DNA from: Phycisphaerales bacterium
Lineage (GTDB): Bacteria > Planctomycetota > Phycisphaerae > Phycisphaerales > UBA1924
Reading direction: 5' to 3'
DNA: 64,000 nt
Assembly (NCBI GenBank): GCA_029260295.1
Contig: JAJDDN010000008.1
Span: forward strand, 1 to 64,000
Shown: one piece after another, positions 26,345 to 35,733 of the stretch
Layout: the number at the start of each line of letters is the position of its first letter
Numbering within the stretch: position 1 is the first letter of the stretch
The notes under the pieces: generated by a model
Told to the model about the DNA's origin: nothing
What the model saw: the letters and a program-made list of their open reading frames with translations, nothing else
Database searches by the model: none
Program-made: the position numbers and the translations under genes

Positions 26345-27925
26345 TTATGGGCAGCCGGCACCAAAGGCGGAGAGGAATGCCGCGATGTCAAAGAAGTCGA
26401 ATGATCCGTCACCAGAGAAGTCCGCGATTGGATCTTGATTGCCAAAGAGGGTGAGGAACTGGGCAATGTCGAAGAAGTCGAGTGCCCCGTCGTCGTTCAT
26501 GTCTGCTTCGCAGGTATCAATGACAAGGGTCGTGAAGACCGCGAACATGCTGTAGGTTTGGGTGTTATTGACATTGTCGTTGTCGACGATGACATAGTAG
26601 TTTCCTGGTTCAGGAAGCTCGATGAGCCCGGATTCGTTTTCGCCGTCGGGGGTGTCATCTACAGAGAGCAGCGTGGTTGCAAACTGATTGGTAATGGAGA
26701 ATCGAAGGTCAGAGACCGAATCGGCATCAAAGAATGCGCCGCCGCCGCCGCCGCCCTGCGAGGTGTTCTGGTATGACCCGCCCGAAGGAGCAACGGTTAA
26801 ACTGAGTGTGACAGGTTCACCCGTAGTAAAGAAGTAGTAATCAATATCGGAGTTGTCATCCATCGATCGAAGTGAGATTGCTCCGACATTTCCGCCAATA
26901 AAGGGCGCGCCGCCTGTGGCGAGATCGTTGAAGTTGGTCGGGGATCCGAATGAGTTGTTGTTTTCATCAACATCGCCGTAGCCGCGTTGGGCACCGCGGA
27001 GGTCGTCGATCTGAGGCCCTTCGAAACTAATATCGATGAATGGTTCCATAAGGAATCTGTGTGAATCCGACTCGACATGTGACAGTCCAATGCCGTGTCC
27101 TGCTTCGTGGGTGACCACATTGCGGAGGCGGATGTAGTTGTTCTGGCTGTTGCCATAGAAGTTGTTGTCACCGGTATCGATGACCATATCGCCCCCGTTG
27201 GGGAAGTAGTTAAATGCGAGTACGCCGCTGTTTCCGTCGATGAAGTTGCCACCGATCCGTACATCGCCTCGTTGCCCGAGTTGACCAGCAGCACCGCCGC
27301 CGCTGAGTGTGAACCCGTCATCGTTGGGTTCGTGGATGTAGGTGAGACCTGAAACATCGGCCCATGCGTCGAGCGCCGTCTGGAATAGTGGTTCCCAGGT
27401 TCCTGAGCCAATTCTTTGGTTCATAAAGCTGATCAGGTTTGATGGCCCTTCGCCCTGGATGTTTGTGCCATCGGGGATGAAGGAGTATGTCAGAGTAGTT
27501 GGATCGCCTTGTGAGAGACCTGACCCGCTGGTGGCTGTGCTTGACCAGCGTGTCGAGAGGATGAATGCGTTTGGATTGTTATCGGCAAACCAGAGATCTT
27601 TGAGGAACTGCTCAAAGGCAGCTGCAACCACTGGGTCTGTGTCTGGGTGCATACAGACATGGGGGGCGATCTGACCTTCGTATACCATTCTTTCGAAATT
27701 GAGAAGCAAATCTTTCTGAGGCTGGCTCAGTGCCTGGATCTGCTGTTCGGTCAGGCGATACTCAAGAGAGTCAACCGGCAAGATCCCCGCCCCGATAAGT
27801 TGGCGTGGTTGAACATTTGCATCGGTGCCACAAGTGGAGAAGATATCCCCATGATCACCCGCGATGGCCATTCCAGATGCGACCGCCAGTGATGTGATGA
27901 GTAGTGAGCGCGTATTGATCGCCAT
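26345..27925 (-). CDS. Secreted matrixin-like metalloprotease with dockerin-like tag
   Basis: 526 residues. The signal peptide is MAINTRSLLITSLAVASGMA. The catalytic zinc site HEAGHGIGLSH (His273, Glu274, His277, His283) fits the metzincin HExxHxxGxxH pattern, with a possible Met-turn at FLMEPF. A pre-peptidase-type beta domain follows (TGEPVTLSLTVAPSG to PEPGNYYVIVDND), containing a run of six Gly. The last 52 residues are paired DFFDIAxFL repeats ending in AGCP. GGAGTC precedes the ATG. It probably digests extracellular protein while held at the surface. Confidence 0.88.
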   Translation of the reverse strand: MAINTRSLLITSLAVASGMAIAGDHGDIFSTCGTDANVQPRQLIGAGILPVDSLEYRLTEQQIQALSQPQKDLLLNFERMVYEGQIAPHVCMHPDTDPVVAAAFEQFLKDLWFADNNPNAFILSTRWSSTATSGSGLSQGDPTTLTYSFIPDGTNIQGEGPSNLISFMNQRIGSGTWEPLFQTALDAWADVSGLTYIHEPNDDGFTLSGGGAAGQLGQRGDVRIGGNFIDGNSGVLAFNYFPNGGDMVIDTGDNNFYGNSQNNYIRLRNVVTHEAGHGIGLSHVESDSHRFLMEPFIDISFEGPQIDDLRGAQRGYGDVDENNNSFGSPTNFNDLATGGAPFIGGNVGAISLRSMDDNSDIDYYFFTTGEPVTLSLTVAPSGGSYQNTSQGGGGGGAFFDADSVSDLRFSITNQFATTLLSVDDTPDGENESGLIELPEPGNYYVIVDNDNVNNTQTYSMFAVFTTLVIDTCEADMNDDGALDFFDIAQFLTLFGNQDPIADFSGDGSFDFFDIAAFLSAFGAGCP

Positions 27926-28145
27926 TATGAGACTCCTCCTGATCAAACAGGTAAATTTGGGCTTTAAAGCCTTTTTTGATGTATTCATTCAAAGACCGTC
28001 CGAGCGGACAATCTGCGTAACCATATCACAAACAGAGTGGGTACACAAGAAAAATACGCAATTGACAGAGATCTGTTCCGATCTTTCGATGTTTTTATGC
28101 TCTGAGAGTCTTCAAGCCTCGACTGCGTCTCCCTAGTGTATTTTG

Positions 28146-28958
28146 ATGACTTTGATTGAAGACCATGCGATTTGTGTACGGACCTGGGACTGGTCTGAGA
28201 CTTCTCAGACGGCTGTTTTGCTCTCTCGGGATCATGGGATGATCCGTGTGCTGGCCAAGGGCTCAAAGCGAGATCGCTCGGCATTCTCAGGCGGGCTCGA
28301 GATCTGCACCCTGGGGCTGATGACGACCATACTCAAACCCAGTTCTGATCTGGCATTGCTCACCCAGTGGGATCTTCTCGGACCCATGCTCGGAGTTCGG
28401 CGTAGTTTGATCGCATACAACGCAGGTATGCTGGCGGTGGATCTCATCCCCAGGCTTATCCAAGACCACGATCCGCACGCTGCGGTCCATGATTCGCTGC
28501 TTGAGTTGCTGGTATTCTGCGATGAGCACGGGGCTCGGAGAGATGAGAGTTTAGAATCCGAGTTGATGGGGATGCTGGCGTGGTACCTTTGGACGGTTCT
28601 TGTTGCGATCGGGGCCATGCCGATTGTTGACCACGATGTGCTCACCGGAGACCCGCTTACCCCGGCCGATGTGTACGGTTTTTCAGCGCAGCTCGGTGGA
28701 ATTACACAAGACCCGATAACCATTCAATTAGGGCAGCAAAATCCGTCAAATATGATGGTTGAGGGGGTTTGGAGGATCCGTGCACAAACCGTTGAGATGA
28801 TGAACTCTTTAGGCCAGAGTCCCCCGGTTCAGCGGTTTATGGAACGGTCAAAGGATCAGAACATCCGTTTAGCGAGGCTGTTGGGTGCCTATATCCGGGA
28901 GCGCACGGGGTCCGAGATTCCGGCGATGCAATGGCTGCTCACTGGCATAAAAGAGTAG
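28146..28958 (+). CDS. recO: DNA repair protein RecO
   Basis: 270 residues. The N-terminal OB fold (about 1-80) has VLLSRDHGMIRVLAKGSKR, typical of RecO. A helical region follows. The usual CxxC zinc pairs of the RecO C-terminal domain are absent (the matching stretch reads LTGDPLTPADVYGFS), as in a number of bacterial RecO proteins. RecO loads RecA on SSB-coated single-stranded DNA with RecR. The start at 28146 is an ATG 3 bp after an in-frame TTG. Confidence 0.85.
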   Translation: MTLIEDHAICVRTWDWSETSQTAVLLSRDHGMIRVLAKGSKRDRSAFSGGLEICTLGLMTTILKPSSDLALLTQWDLLGPMLGVRRSLIAYNAGMLAVDLIPRLIQDHDPHAAVHDSLLELLVFCDEHGARRDESLESELMGMLAWYLWTVLVAIGAMPIVDHDVLTGDPLTPADVYGFSAQLGGITQDPITIQLGQQNPSNMMVEGVWRIRAQTVEMMNSLGQSPPVQRFMERSKDQNIRLARLLGAYIRERTGSEIPAMQWLLTGIKE

Positions 28959-29083
28959 TCCGGATGTAAAATTGTACCCATCTGAATCCCTGATTCCGTC
29001 AAGACTTCGATGAATTGGGTCGATGCAGTCATCTGTAGCCCTGACGGATCAGGCGTAGGTTAACTAAAGAGAACGATTGCGCA

Positions 29084-30589
29084 ATGGACACCGATCTCCT
29101 CGCGGACATCCTGAACTGCCCAAGTTTGCCCTCGCTTCCGGCGGTGGCCGCGAAGGTTCTCGAACTGACTTCGGATCCCGATGTCAAAATGACCGAGCTG
29201 GCGAGCCAGATCACAATGGATCAGGCCCTTTCGGCCAAAGTACTCCGAACCGTAAACTCAAGTTTCTATGGGCTCCGAAAGCGGTGCTCGTCGATTGAAA
29301 AAGCACTCATTATGCTCGGGCTCGGGCCGGTGAAATCACTGGTGCTGGGCTTCTCGCTTGTGTCCGCATTTGAAGGCCAAGAAGGCGACACCTTTGATTA
29401 CGCAAGCTACTGGAACCGCGGACTCAATACCGCGATCGCGGGGAAGATTGTCGCAGACATCAAGGGCTTCGTTGATGTCACAGATGAATGTTTTTTGGCG
29501 GGGCTACTCCAAGACATCGGCATGATCGCGATGTACAGAGCGTTGGGGGAAGAGTACAACCTGGTTGTGTCCGGGGTGGAGAAAGATCATGCCAAGCTTG
29601 CTCGCGTTGAGCTGATTGAGTTTGAACTCCAGCACGCAGGGGTTGGCGCGTCAATCGCCGAACGCTGGAACCTGCCGGCTGAAATTGCGGTCCCCATTAA
29701 CTACCATGAACGACCAACGGCTTGTCCATCTGACTATTCAAAGGTCGCTCGGTGTATCGCGTTTGGAAACTTAGTCCACGCGGTATTGAGTTCTGATTCT
29801 CCGGCAGATGATTTACGGACAGCGTATTCACGCGGTCAGACATGGTTGGATTTAAGTGAACCTGAAATTGACGAGATTATTCTCGAAACAGGCAATGCTT
29901 CTAAGGAAATGGCCAAGGTTCTGGAAGTCGATGTGGGGCAGCGCGAGAGCGCTGCAGAGATTCTCACCCGAGCTGATCGGAAGCTGATCGCGATGGCGCG
30001 TGACAGCGAGGTTCAGAGTTACGCTGCTAGTGAAGTAGGGTCAAAGCCAGAAGGTGCCCAGGCGATCGATCCGATGACCGGGGTGCTGAATCGTGAAGGA
30101 TTTAAGCACGCGATTCGCCAGGTCTACACCGTGGTCAAACCCGGAGAAGTTGATATTACCGTTATTCAGCTTTCACTCGCTGGTCTTGGTGATGTGAACA
30201 AAACACTGGGACAAGAATCGCACGATGACATTGTCATCGGGACATCAATGATGCTGGTGAAGTACTTTGAGCCAATGGGCGGTGCGATCTGCAGGCTCGG
30301 GGATCATAACTTTGGTGTTGTGCTTCCAGAGGTTGATCGTACGACCGCTTCCAGGGCTTCTGCGGCCTTTACGAAACAGTTCTGTGAAGCCTTAACCAGG
30401 TGGATCCCGGATGTTCCTGATGTGGACAAACTGGTCAAGGTTCATATTGGGCTTGCGACACTCGATGAAGGCACCGCGATGCTGTTTGTGTCACCCGAGA
30501 AACTAGTAATGGCATCGACCAAAGCGGTTCAGGCTGCTCAAGTCTGTCCGACATCTGCGATCCGGACATTTGTACCCAAGGCAGCGTGA
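29084..30589 (+). CDS. HDOD domain protein with degenerate GGDEF domain
   Basis: 501 residues. HDOD domain at about 10-205: LPSLPAVAAKVLELTSDP, the KVLRTVNSSFYGL helix, then LQDIGMIAMYRALG. The C-terminal domain (about 340-500) has GGDEF fold markers (DPMTGVLNREGFKHAI). The catalytic signature is replaced by LGDHNF at 405-410, so it is unlikely to make c-di-GMP. It may bind GTP or serve as a regulatory partner. HDOD proteins often control signalling or motility. Its stop abuts the convergent M16 peptidase stop. Confidence 0.88.
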   Translation: MDTDLLADILNCPSLPSLPAVAAKVLELTSDPDVKMTELASQITMDQALSAKVLRTVNSSFYGLRKRCSSIEKALIMLGLGPVKSLVLGFSLVSAFEGQEGDTFDYASYWNRGLNTAIAGKIVADIKGFVDVTDECFLAGLLQDIGMIAMYRALGEEYNLVVSGVEKDHAKLARVELIEFELQHAGVGASIAERWNLPAEIAVPINYHERPTACPSDYSKVARCIAFGNLVHAVLSSDSPADDLRTAYSRGQTWLDLSEPEIDEIILETGNASKEMAKVLEVDVGQRESAAEILTRADRKLIAMARDSEVQSYAASEVGSKPEGAQAIDPMTGVLNREGFKHAIRQVYTVVKPGEVDITVIQLSLAGLGDVNKTLGQESHDDIVIGTSMMLVKYFEPMGGAICRLGDHNFGVVLPEVDRTTASRASAAFTKQFCEALTRWIPDVPDVDKLVKVHIGLATLDEGTAMLFVSPEKLVMASTKAVQAAQVCPTSAIRTFVPKAA

Positions 30590-31819
30590 TTATTCGGCTT
30601 GTTCGGGGATCATCTTGCCGAGGGTGCACTGATCGAGCGGGTACTGATCAATCAAATCTTTGATCGCATCAACACTGACAGCATTGATTTTCTCGATCTC
30701 TTCTTCGAGCGATTGGTACGCACCGCACGCGATCCACAAACGGCCGAGTCTTTGCATCCGCCCGCTGGGTTTTTCGCCTGCAAGGGTCACAGAAGTCAAC
30801 ATCTTGGAGCGGAGTTTGGCCAGGTCGTCCTCGGTGATGGAGTCCTTGAGGCCTTGAATTTCTTTGAGCATCACATCCCAGATCTGATCGAGTGATTCAG
30901 GATCGCCCGACGCGTACATGAAGTAATCCCCGGTCCCATCGAGCCCGTCATAGGCGGACATTGCTTCTTCGGCGATCCCGGTTTCGATGAGAGCCCAGTG
31001 CAGACGCGAGTTGTCTGCCCCTCCCAAGATCTGGGTCATCAATGTTGCGGCGTAGCGGTCATCGCTGCCGATTGATGGGGCGTCGCTGAGTCCGAGGATA
31101 TAGCCCCTGTTGACACGGTCGCTGGTCATTGTGAATGCTTTGTGTCCGGTATTGGGACGCGCGGTGTTGCGTGAGGGTTTGGAGGTGTTCCAGTCGCCGC
31201 AGAGGGTGCGGATCTGATCAACGGTGGCGTCAAAGTCCAGGTTGCCCGCGAGCGAAACGATCGTATTGTCGGCGCTGTAGCGATTCTGGAAGTAGTCCAT
31301 CATCTGATCGCGTTGCATGTCGCCGACGGATTCGGGTGTTCCTAGGACCCGGTGACCGAGGCCGTGGGTGTTGTAGTGGTTGGCGACGCATTGCTCGTAG
31401 AGCACCCAGAACGGGTTGTCGGCGTACATCGCGATCTCTTCTTGGATGACATTTTTCTCGGTGTCAAAGTCGTCTTGGCGGAGGGCCGGGCGCATCATTT
31501 TGGAGAGCATCTCGATGGCTTTGGGCGAGCTGTCGGGGATGACATGGGCGTAGAAGCAGGTCGATTCGCGGGTGGTGTACGCGTTGTTTGATGCACCGAG
31601 GTCGTCGAAGGTCTGATTGAGTTCTTCGGCGCTGATCTCTTCGGTGCCCTTGAACATCATGTGTTCGAGGTAGTGGGAGACTCCCATGAGGGAAGTTTCC
31701 TCATCGCGGGCACCGGTCTTGACGAAGAACCCGGCCCCGACGGACTGGGCCTTGGGATCGATCTCGGCGAGGATGGTAAGCCCGTTATCGAGCGTCGTTG
31801 ATTTGAATTCTACTGGCAT
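30590..31819 (-). CDS. M16-family zinc peptidase
   Basis: 409 residues. The inverted zinc motif HYLEH lies at 49-53 (HxxEH), with the distal Glu in NVIQEEIAMYADNP near 128. The C-terminal half is the inactive M16 repeat (GYILGLSDAPSIG to ILGGADNSRLHWALIE). The length matches the bacterial processing-peptidase-like YmxG/PqqL type. Substrates in bacteria are poorly known. No partner M16 gene is adjacent. Confidence 0.92.
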   Translation of the reverse strand: MPVEFKSTTLDNGLTILAEIDPKAQSVGAGFFVKTGARDEETSLMGVSHYLEHMMFKGTEEISAEELNQTFDDLGASNNAYTTRESTCFYAHVIPDSSPKAIEMLSKMMRPALRQDDFDTEKNVIQEEIAMYADNPFWVLYEQCVANHYNTHGLGHRVLGTPESVGDMQRDQMMDYFQNRYSADNTIVSLAGNLDFDATVDQIRTLCGDWNTSKPSRNTARPNTGHKAFTMTSDRVNRGYILGLSDAPSIGSDDRYAATLMTQILGGADNSRLHWALIETGIAEEAMSAYDGLDGTGDYFMYASGDPESLDQIWDVMLKEIQGLKDSITEDDLAKLRSKMLTSVTLAGEKPSGRMQRLGRLWIACGAYQSLEEEIEKINAVSVDAIKDLIDQYPLDQCTLGKMIPEQAE

Positions 31820-31840
31820 GGGGAGAGTGTAGGGGCGTTC

Positions 31841-32899
31841 TTAGTGTGATCTGGCGGGTTGCTGCATGGACTCGACAATCGCTTTGCACGATGTATACGG
31901 ATCGTCCGCGCTGCACACGGCACTGCTGATTGCGACGCCTGGGAATCCGGTAGCCGCGATTTGGTCAATGTTGTCCGGGGTGATCCCCGAGATCGCAAGC
32001 ATCGGCTGTGAGCGGAGTTCGGAGTCGTTCATGGCTGCCTGCAAGAGATTTATTCCGCCAAGATTTGGTTTGGACTTTGTAGATGAGGCGAACACCGGGC
32101 CGAGGCCGCAGTAGTCGGCTCCTTGAGCGAACGCCTTGTGGAGATGGTCGATGGTCTGGCAGGTCTTGCCGATGATCTTGGTATTCCCAAGAATCGCACG
32201 CGCAGCGTGGATCGGGAGGTCTTGTCGGCCCAGATGCACGCCGTCGGCATCGGATGCGTGGGCGATATCTGCCCGGTCGTTGATGATGACGATCATGCCG
32301 AGGTCATGGCTAATCTTGACTATTTTTGCAGCGTGGGCGAGGAGATCATCGCTGTCCATGTCCTTCTCCCGAATTTGGATGCACTGGGCTCCGGCTCGGG
32401 CGGCATCCTCGATCACCCGCTCCGGGGAATGGTGGAGGCAAAGGGATTTGGTCAATAGCACGCATACGGACCACTTGGCATCTGGGCTTGCAAGAGCGAG
32501 AATCAGATCCCGCTCGATGTCGTAGATGGCGTAGCGGATTGATTCAAATGGGTTGCTTTGTTGCCCGAGGACCTTGGCGGATTCTTCGATGACGCGGAGG
32601 GCTTCTTGGGCTCGCTTTGCGGCGGCCAAGGCGAGATCGGTCATGCCTTGGCTGCGGTTGTGTTCGTTTTGGGTAGTGATCTGGGTGCCGACATCACCGG
32701 CGGTGTCCCTGGAACTCAGGAGAGTTGTATGGGAGAGTCCAAGTGATTCGATTCCGGATCGGAGTTGATGGCGGAGATCTTTGAGTTGCTGGCTGAGGGA
32801 TTCGTTGTTGAGGGAGAATCGGGCGATGTCTTCGAGGACCCGGAGCCCCTCGCTGGCGCGGTTGGTATTGGCGTCGATCATTCGGGCGATGTCGTTCAC
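31841..32899 (-). CDS. thiE: ThiD2-ThiE fusion (thiamine phosphate synthase)
   Basis: About 352 residues. Residues 1-145 match the ThiD2 domain as found N-terminal to ThiE in cyanobacteria: IDANTNRASEGLRVLEDIARF, SRDTAGDVGT and AQEALRVIEESAKVL (each part of a longer block). The ThiE barrel begins near 160: QIREKDMDSDDLL, IINDRADIAHASDADGVHLGRQDLP, GLGPVFASSTK and AISGITPDN. It couples HMP-PP and thiazole phosphate; the ThiD2 part probably phosphorylates HMP-P. The start is uncertain: a GTG at 32899 fits related proteins, while an ATG at 32881 and a longer frame to 32971 are possible. Confidence 0.86.
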   Translation of the reverse strand: MNDIARMIDANTNRASEGLRVLEDIARFSLNNESLSQQLKDLRHQLRSGIESLGLSHTTLLSSRDTAGDVGTQITTQNEHNRSQGMTDLALAAAKRAQEALRVIEESAKVLGQQSNPFESIRYAIYDIERDLILALASPDAKWSVCVLLTKSLCLHHSPERVIEDAARAGAQCIQIREKDMDSDDLLAHAAKIVKISHDLGMIVIINDRADIAHASDADGVHLGRQDLPIHAARAILGNTKIIGKTCQTIDHLHKAFAQGADYCGLGPVFASSTKSKPNLGGINLLQAAMNDSELRSQPMLAISGITPDNIDQIAATGFPGVAISSAVCSADDPYTSCKAIVESMQQPARSH

Positions 32900-33069
32900 T
32901 TTGGGTCCAATATCGGTGCGGTGGGGCCGCAGGGTGACGAGTTGGGTGACTATCTGAGGACAATAGCACAATGGGGGGCGATTCTGCTCACAACCCTCGT
33001 ATTGACAGGCAATAATGCTCCTCAGCCATTTTCAACAGCCATTCTCAACCCCAGGTCGAATCCAATACC

Positions 33070-33852
33070 ATGTCCACACCCACAGGCCCAGTCGAGCCCA
33101 ATCCACGCATCACCTACCGCACGGCCTATGAGGACGAGCATATTTTGGTGATCGAAAAACCAACCCGTCTGGTCTCAACACCGGGCGTTGGTCACGAGCA
33201 CGACACTCTGCTCAACGGGCTTATGGCCAACTACAAAAAACAACTGACCAATATGGGCAACGCCCGCGACCACGGCATGCTCCACCGGCTCGATAAAGAA
33301 ACCTCCGGGCTCTTGGTCGTTGCGCTCAACAACAAGGCTTATGACGGGCTCCGCGAGCAGTTTGAGAAGCGGAAGATTAAAAAATTCTATTGGGCGATGA
33401 CACACAAGGCGCCAAGGGATACCGAGGGCGTGATCCGCAAGTCGATCACCGATGTGGTCAAGCGTGCCTCGCGGTACACATCGACGCGGACGAGTCGGGT
33501 TGATCGGAATGGGAAGACCGCCGTGACTGCGTATCGCGTGCTCCACGAATCTGCACTGGCGGCTTTGATCGAAGCCCGCCCGATCACGGGGCGTTTGCAT
33601 CAGATCCGTGTGCATCTGAACTCTGTCGGTGCGGCGGTCCTCGGTGATCGGCTGTATGGCCCAAGGATCGTTCGTGACGCTTCGCCTCGTTTGGCACTCC
33701 ATTCACACCGGCTCAGCTTTATTCATCCGATCACGGGTGAAGAAGTGGACATCCGCACGCAGTACCCGCGTGATTTGCGGACGACGATGAAGAAAATGAA
33801 TCTGCCCCGCCCGGAACTCAATCCGATCAAGCCGACCCCCTCGGCTGAGTGA
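33070..33852 (+). CDS. RluA-family pseudouridine synthase
   Basis: 260 residues. The catalytic motif is HRLDKETSGL, with Asp75. GRLHQIRVHLNSVG and GDRLYGP are standard for the RluA group. The N terminus lacks an S4 domain. The protein isomerises uridine in rRNA or tRNA; the target site cannot be assigned. It ends 4 bp from the convergent hemW gene. Confidence 0.93.
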   Translation: MSTPTGPVEPNPRITYRTAYEDEHILVIEKPTRLVSTPGVGHEHDTLLNGLMANYKKQLTNMGNARDHGMLHRLDKETSGLLVVALNNKAYDGLREQFEKRKIKKFYWAMTHKAPRDTEGVIRKSITDVVKRASRYTSTRTSRVDRNGKTAVTAYRVLHESALAALIEARPITGRLHQIRVHLNSVGAAVLGDRLYGPRIVRDASPRLALHSHRLSFIHPITGEEVDIRTQYPRDLRTTMKKMNLPRPELNPIKPTPSAE

Positions 33853-33856
33853 TTTA

Positions 33857-35104
33857 TCAATCCTCAATCAATGCCCCGATGAGCTCGCGGGCGACGCGAT
33901 CTGCAAAGTGGTAGCCCGAGTCTGTCAGTGACCAGTGGTCATTATTGAGTCTGGCCCAACCCTGATTTTTACACATGTTCATTGCTTGTGCGATGTTCAC
34001 TTGCTTTCCGAGTTGATCGGCATCAGTGAAAAGCTTTGTCTGGCTGAGTCCGGTGCTGACCCGGATCCCCATCATCATCCAATCCATTAGCATCCGGCGA
34101 CGGTCCGGAGTCTCGTGCTCGCAGATTGGTGCGAAACCATTGTCTGAGGTGTTGAGGTACTCTTCGAGTCTCGGCGTGTTCTTCCAGCGGATGCCGTCGA
34201 GGTGCCCCGCGGCGCTGGGACCTACGGCGAGCCAGTTCTTACCTTGCCAGTACGCGAGGTTGTGGCGGCATTCACTTCCGGGTTTGGCGTGGTTTGAAAC
34301 CTCGTAGCGTTTCAAGCCGTGGGCACGGATCTGATCGAGTGTGTGGTTGTACATTTCGACTTCGAGCTCGTCTGGCGCCGCGTCGAACTCTCCTTTTTGA
34401 AGCCGGGCGGTCATCGCGGTGTTGGGCTCGTAGGTCAGGGCGTAGGCGGAGAGGTGGTCGATGGGGAGTGCAAACGCTCGACTCAGATCGTCTGCCCATT
34501 CATCAATCGTCTGTCCTGGGATAGCGTAGATGAGATCAAGCGAGAGCCTCTCAAACCCGGCGGCTTTGGCCCGGCGTATGGAACGCTCCACAGATTCGGG
34601 GTCATGATGGCGTTCTAGGGCTTTGAGATGCGTGGTATTGAATGTCTGGGCCCCCATCGAGATCCGGTTGATACCAGAATCTGCCAAGACTTCGCAGATT
34701 TCGTCGGTCAGTGTTTCTGGGTTGGACTCGATGGTCCATTCGGTGGATGGGTTGAGATCGAACTCGGTCTTGATTGCTGCAGTCAGCTCTTTGAGCAGTC
34801 CTGGGGCAAGGAGGGTGGGGGTGCCGCCTCCGATGAAGATTGTCTGTAGTGATGGATGTCCTGTCGCTTTCGATTGGGCGCGGAGTTCGGCGATCATCCG
34901 GGTGACAAAGGCTTCCTGGCGATCTTGGCGGTCGACGATGGAGTAGAAGTCACAATAATGGCATTTATGGAAGCAAAACGGGATGTGGACATAGAGCGAG
35001 GCCACTTCTGGCCTTTGGCTCGCAGCACTCCATCCGGTGATGAGATCCTTGGATGTGCCAGAAAATCGTTGCTTTAGGATCGGAATGGCGATATTGTCTT
35101 TCAT
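33857..35104 (-). CDS. hemW: Radical SAM HemW-like heme chaperone
   Basis: 415 residues. The iron-sulfur motif is CFHKCHYC (Cys44, 48 and 51), then IFIGGGTPTLL and ESNPETLTDEI. LDLIYAIPGQTIDEW is also present, and the C-terminal HemN-type domain (MLMDWMMMGIRV) is complete. Bacterial proteins of this length and spacing are HemW-type rather than true coproporphyrinogen dehydrogenase HemN, which has an additional Cys and N-terminal extension. Here the N terminus carries about 30 extra residues. Confidence 0.9.
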   Translation of the reverse strand: MKDNIAIPILKQRFSGTSKDLITGWSAASQRPEVASLYVHIPFCFHKCHYCDFYSIVDRQDRQEAFVTRMIAELRAQSKATGHPSLQTIFIGGGTPTLLAPGLLKELTAAIKTEFDLNPSTEWTIESNPETLTDEICEVLADSGINRISMGAQTFNTTHLKALERHHDPESVERSIRRAKAAGFERLSLDLIYAIPGQTIDEWADDLSRAFALPIDHLSAYALTYEPNTAMTARLQKGEFDAAPDELEVEMYNHTLDQIRAHGLKRYEVSNHAKPGSECRHNLAYWQGKNWLAVGPSAAGHLDGIRWKNTPRLEEYLNTSDNGFAPICEHETPDRRRMLMDWMMMGIRVSTGLSQTKLFTDADQLGKQVNIAQAMNMCKNQGWARLNNDHWSLTDSGYHFADRVARELIGALIED

Positions 35105-35186
35105 GCCGTGTTCTCTTGAGCGGTACGATTCCGGGTCGATTGCGTTGGCCGTCGATTGTCATGGTCTTTGAGAAAGGATAGCCCCA

Positions 35187-35681
35187 GTGCAAGCGTTCTT
35201 GATTCGAGTAACAAATGATGGCAAAGCGCAACCCGTCCCGCTAACGCACGATCGTACGCTTGTGGGCCGTTTAGATGATTGTCAGGTCCGGATTCGTTCG
35301 GGGAAGATCTCTCGGCATCACTGTGAGATCATCAATGACGGTTCGTCATTGACTCTCCGGGATTTGGGATCGAGTAACGGGACATTCCTCAACCAAGAGC
35401 AGGTCAAAGAATCCGAGCTCAAGGCCGGTGATTTGATCGCGGTCGGATCCATGGTATTTCTCGTTCAGATGAATGGGAATCCAGAGGAGTTTGAGCCCGA
35501 GTTACTCTTCGAGGATGGGACTCCAGAGAAAGTTGAGCCTGACCCACAGTATGCTGCGGCGCATACGCCCAAGCCTGTTCATCAGCACGCTCCGACTGCG
35601 GGGGGTGATGATTCGAGCATGATGGACTTCAACTTCGAGTTTGATCTCGATGATGATGAAGAGCAACAGCCACCGCTCTGA
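35187..35681 (+). CDS. FHA-domain protein
   Basis: 164 residues with a GTG start preceded by AAAGGA. The FHA domain spans about 5-95, with GRLDDCQ, SGKISRHHCEI, LRDLGSSNGTFLN and GDLIAVGSMVFLV. FHA modules bind phosphothreonine. The C-terminal 70 residues are acidic and disordered (FDLDDDEEQQPPL). The protein likely links a Ser/Thr kinase to an effector; no kinase is adjacent. It is divergent from hemW. Confidence 0.93.
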   Translation: MQAFLIRVTNDGKAQPVPLTHDRTLVGRLDDCQVRIRSGKISRHHCEIINDGSSLTLRDLGSSNGTFLNQEQVKESELKAGDLIAVGSMVFLVQMNGNPEEFEPELLFEDGTPEKVEPDPQYAAAHTPKPVHQHAPTAGGDDSSMMDFNFEFDLDDDEEQQPPL

Positions 35682-35733
35682 GGTTGATTGTGAGTTCAGG
35701 ATTTTGAATCGAGATTGGGATCAGACAGCAAGC

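Noticed and set aside
32900-33069. TPP riboswitch before thiD2E
   Set aside because: Neither the CTGAGA nor the ACCTGATCTGG-type element is present in the leftward leader.
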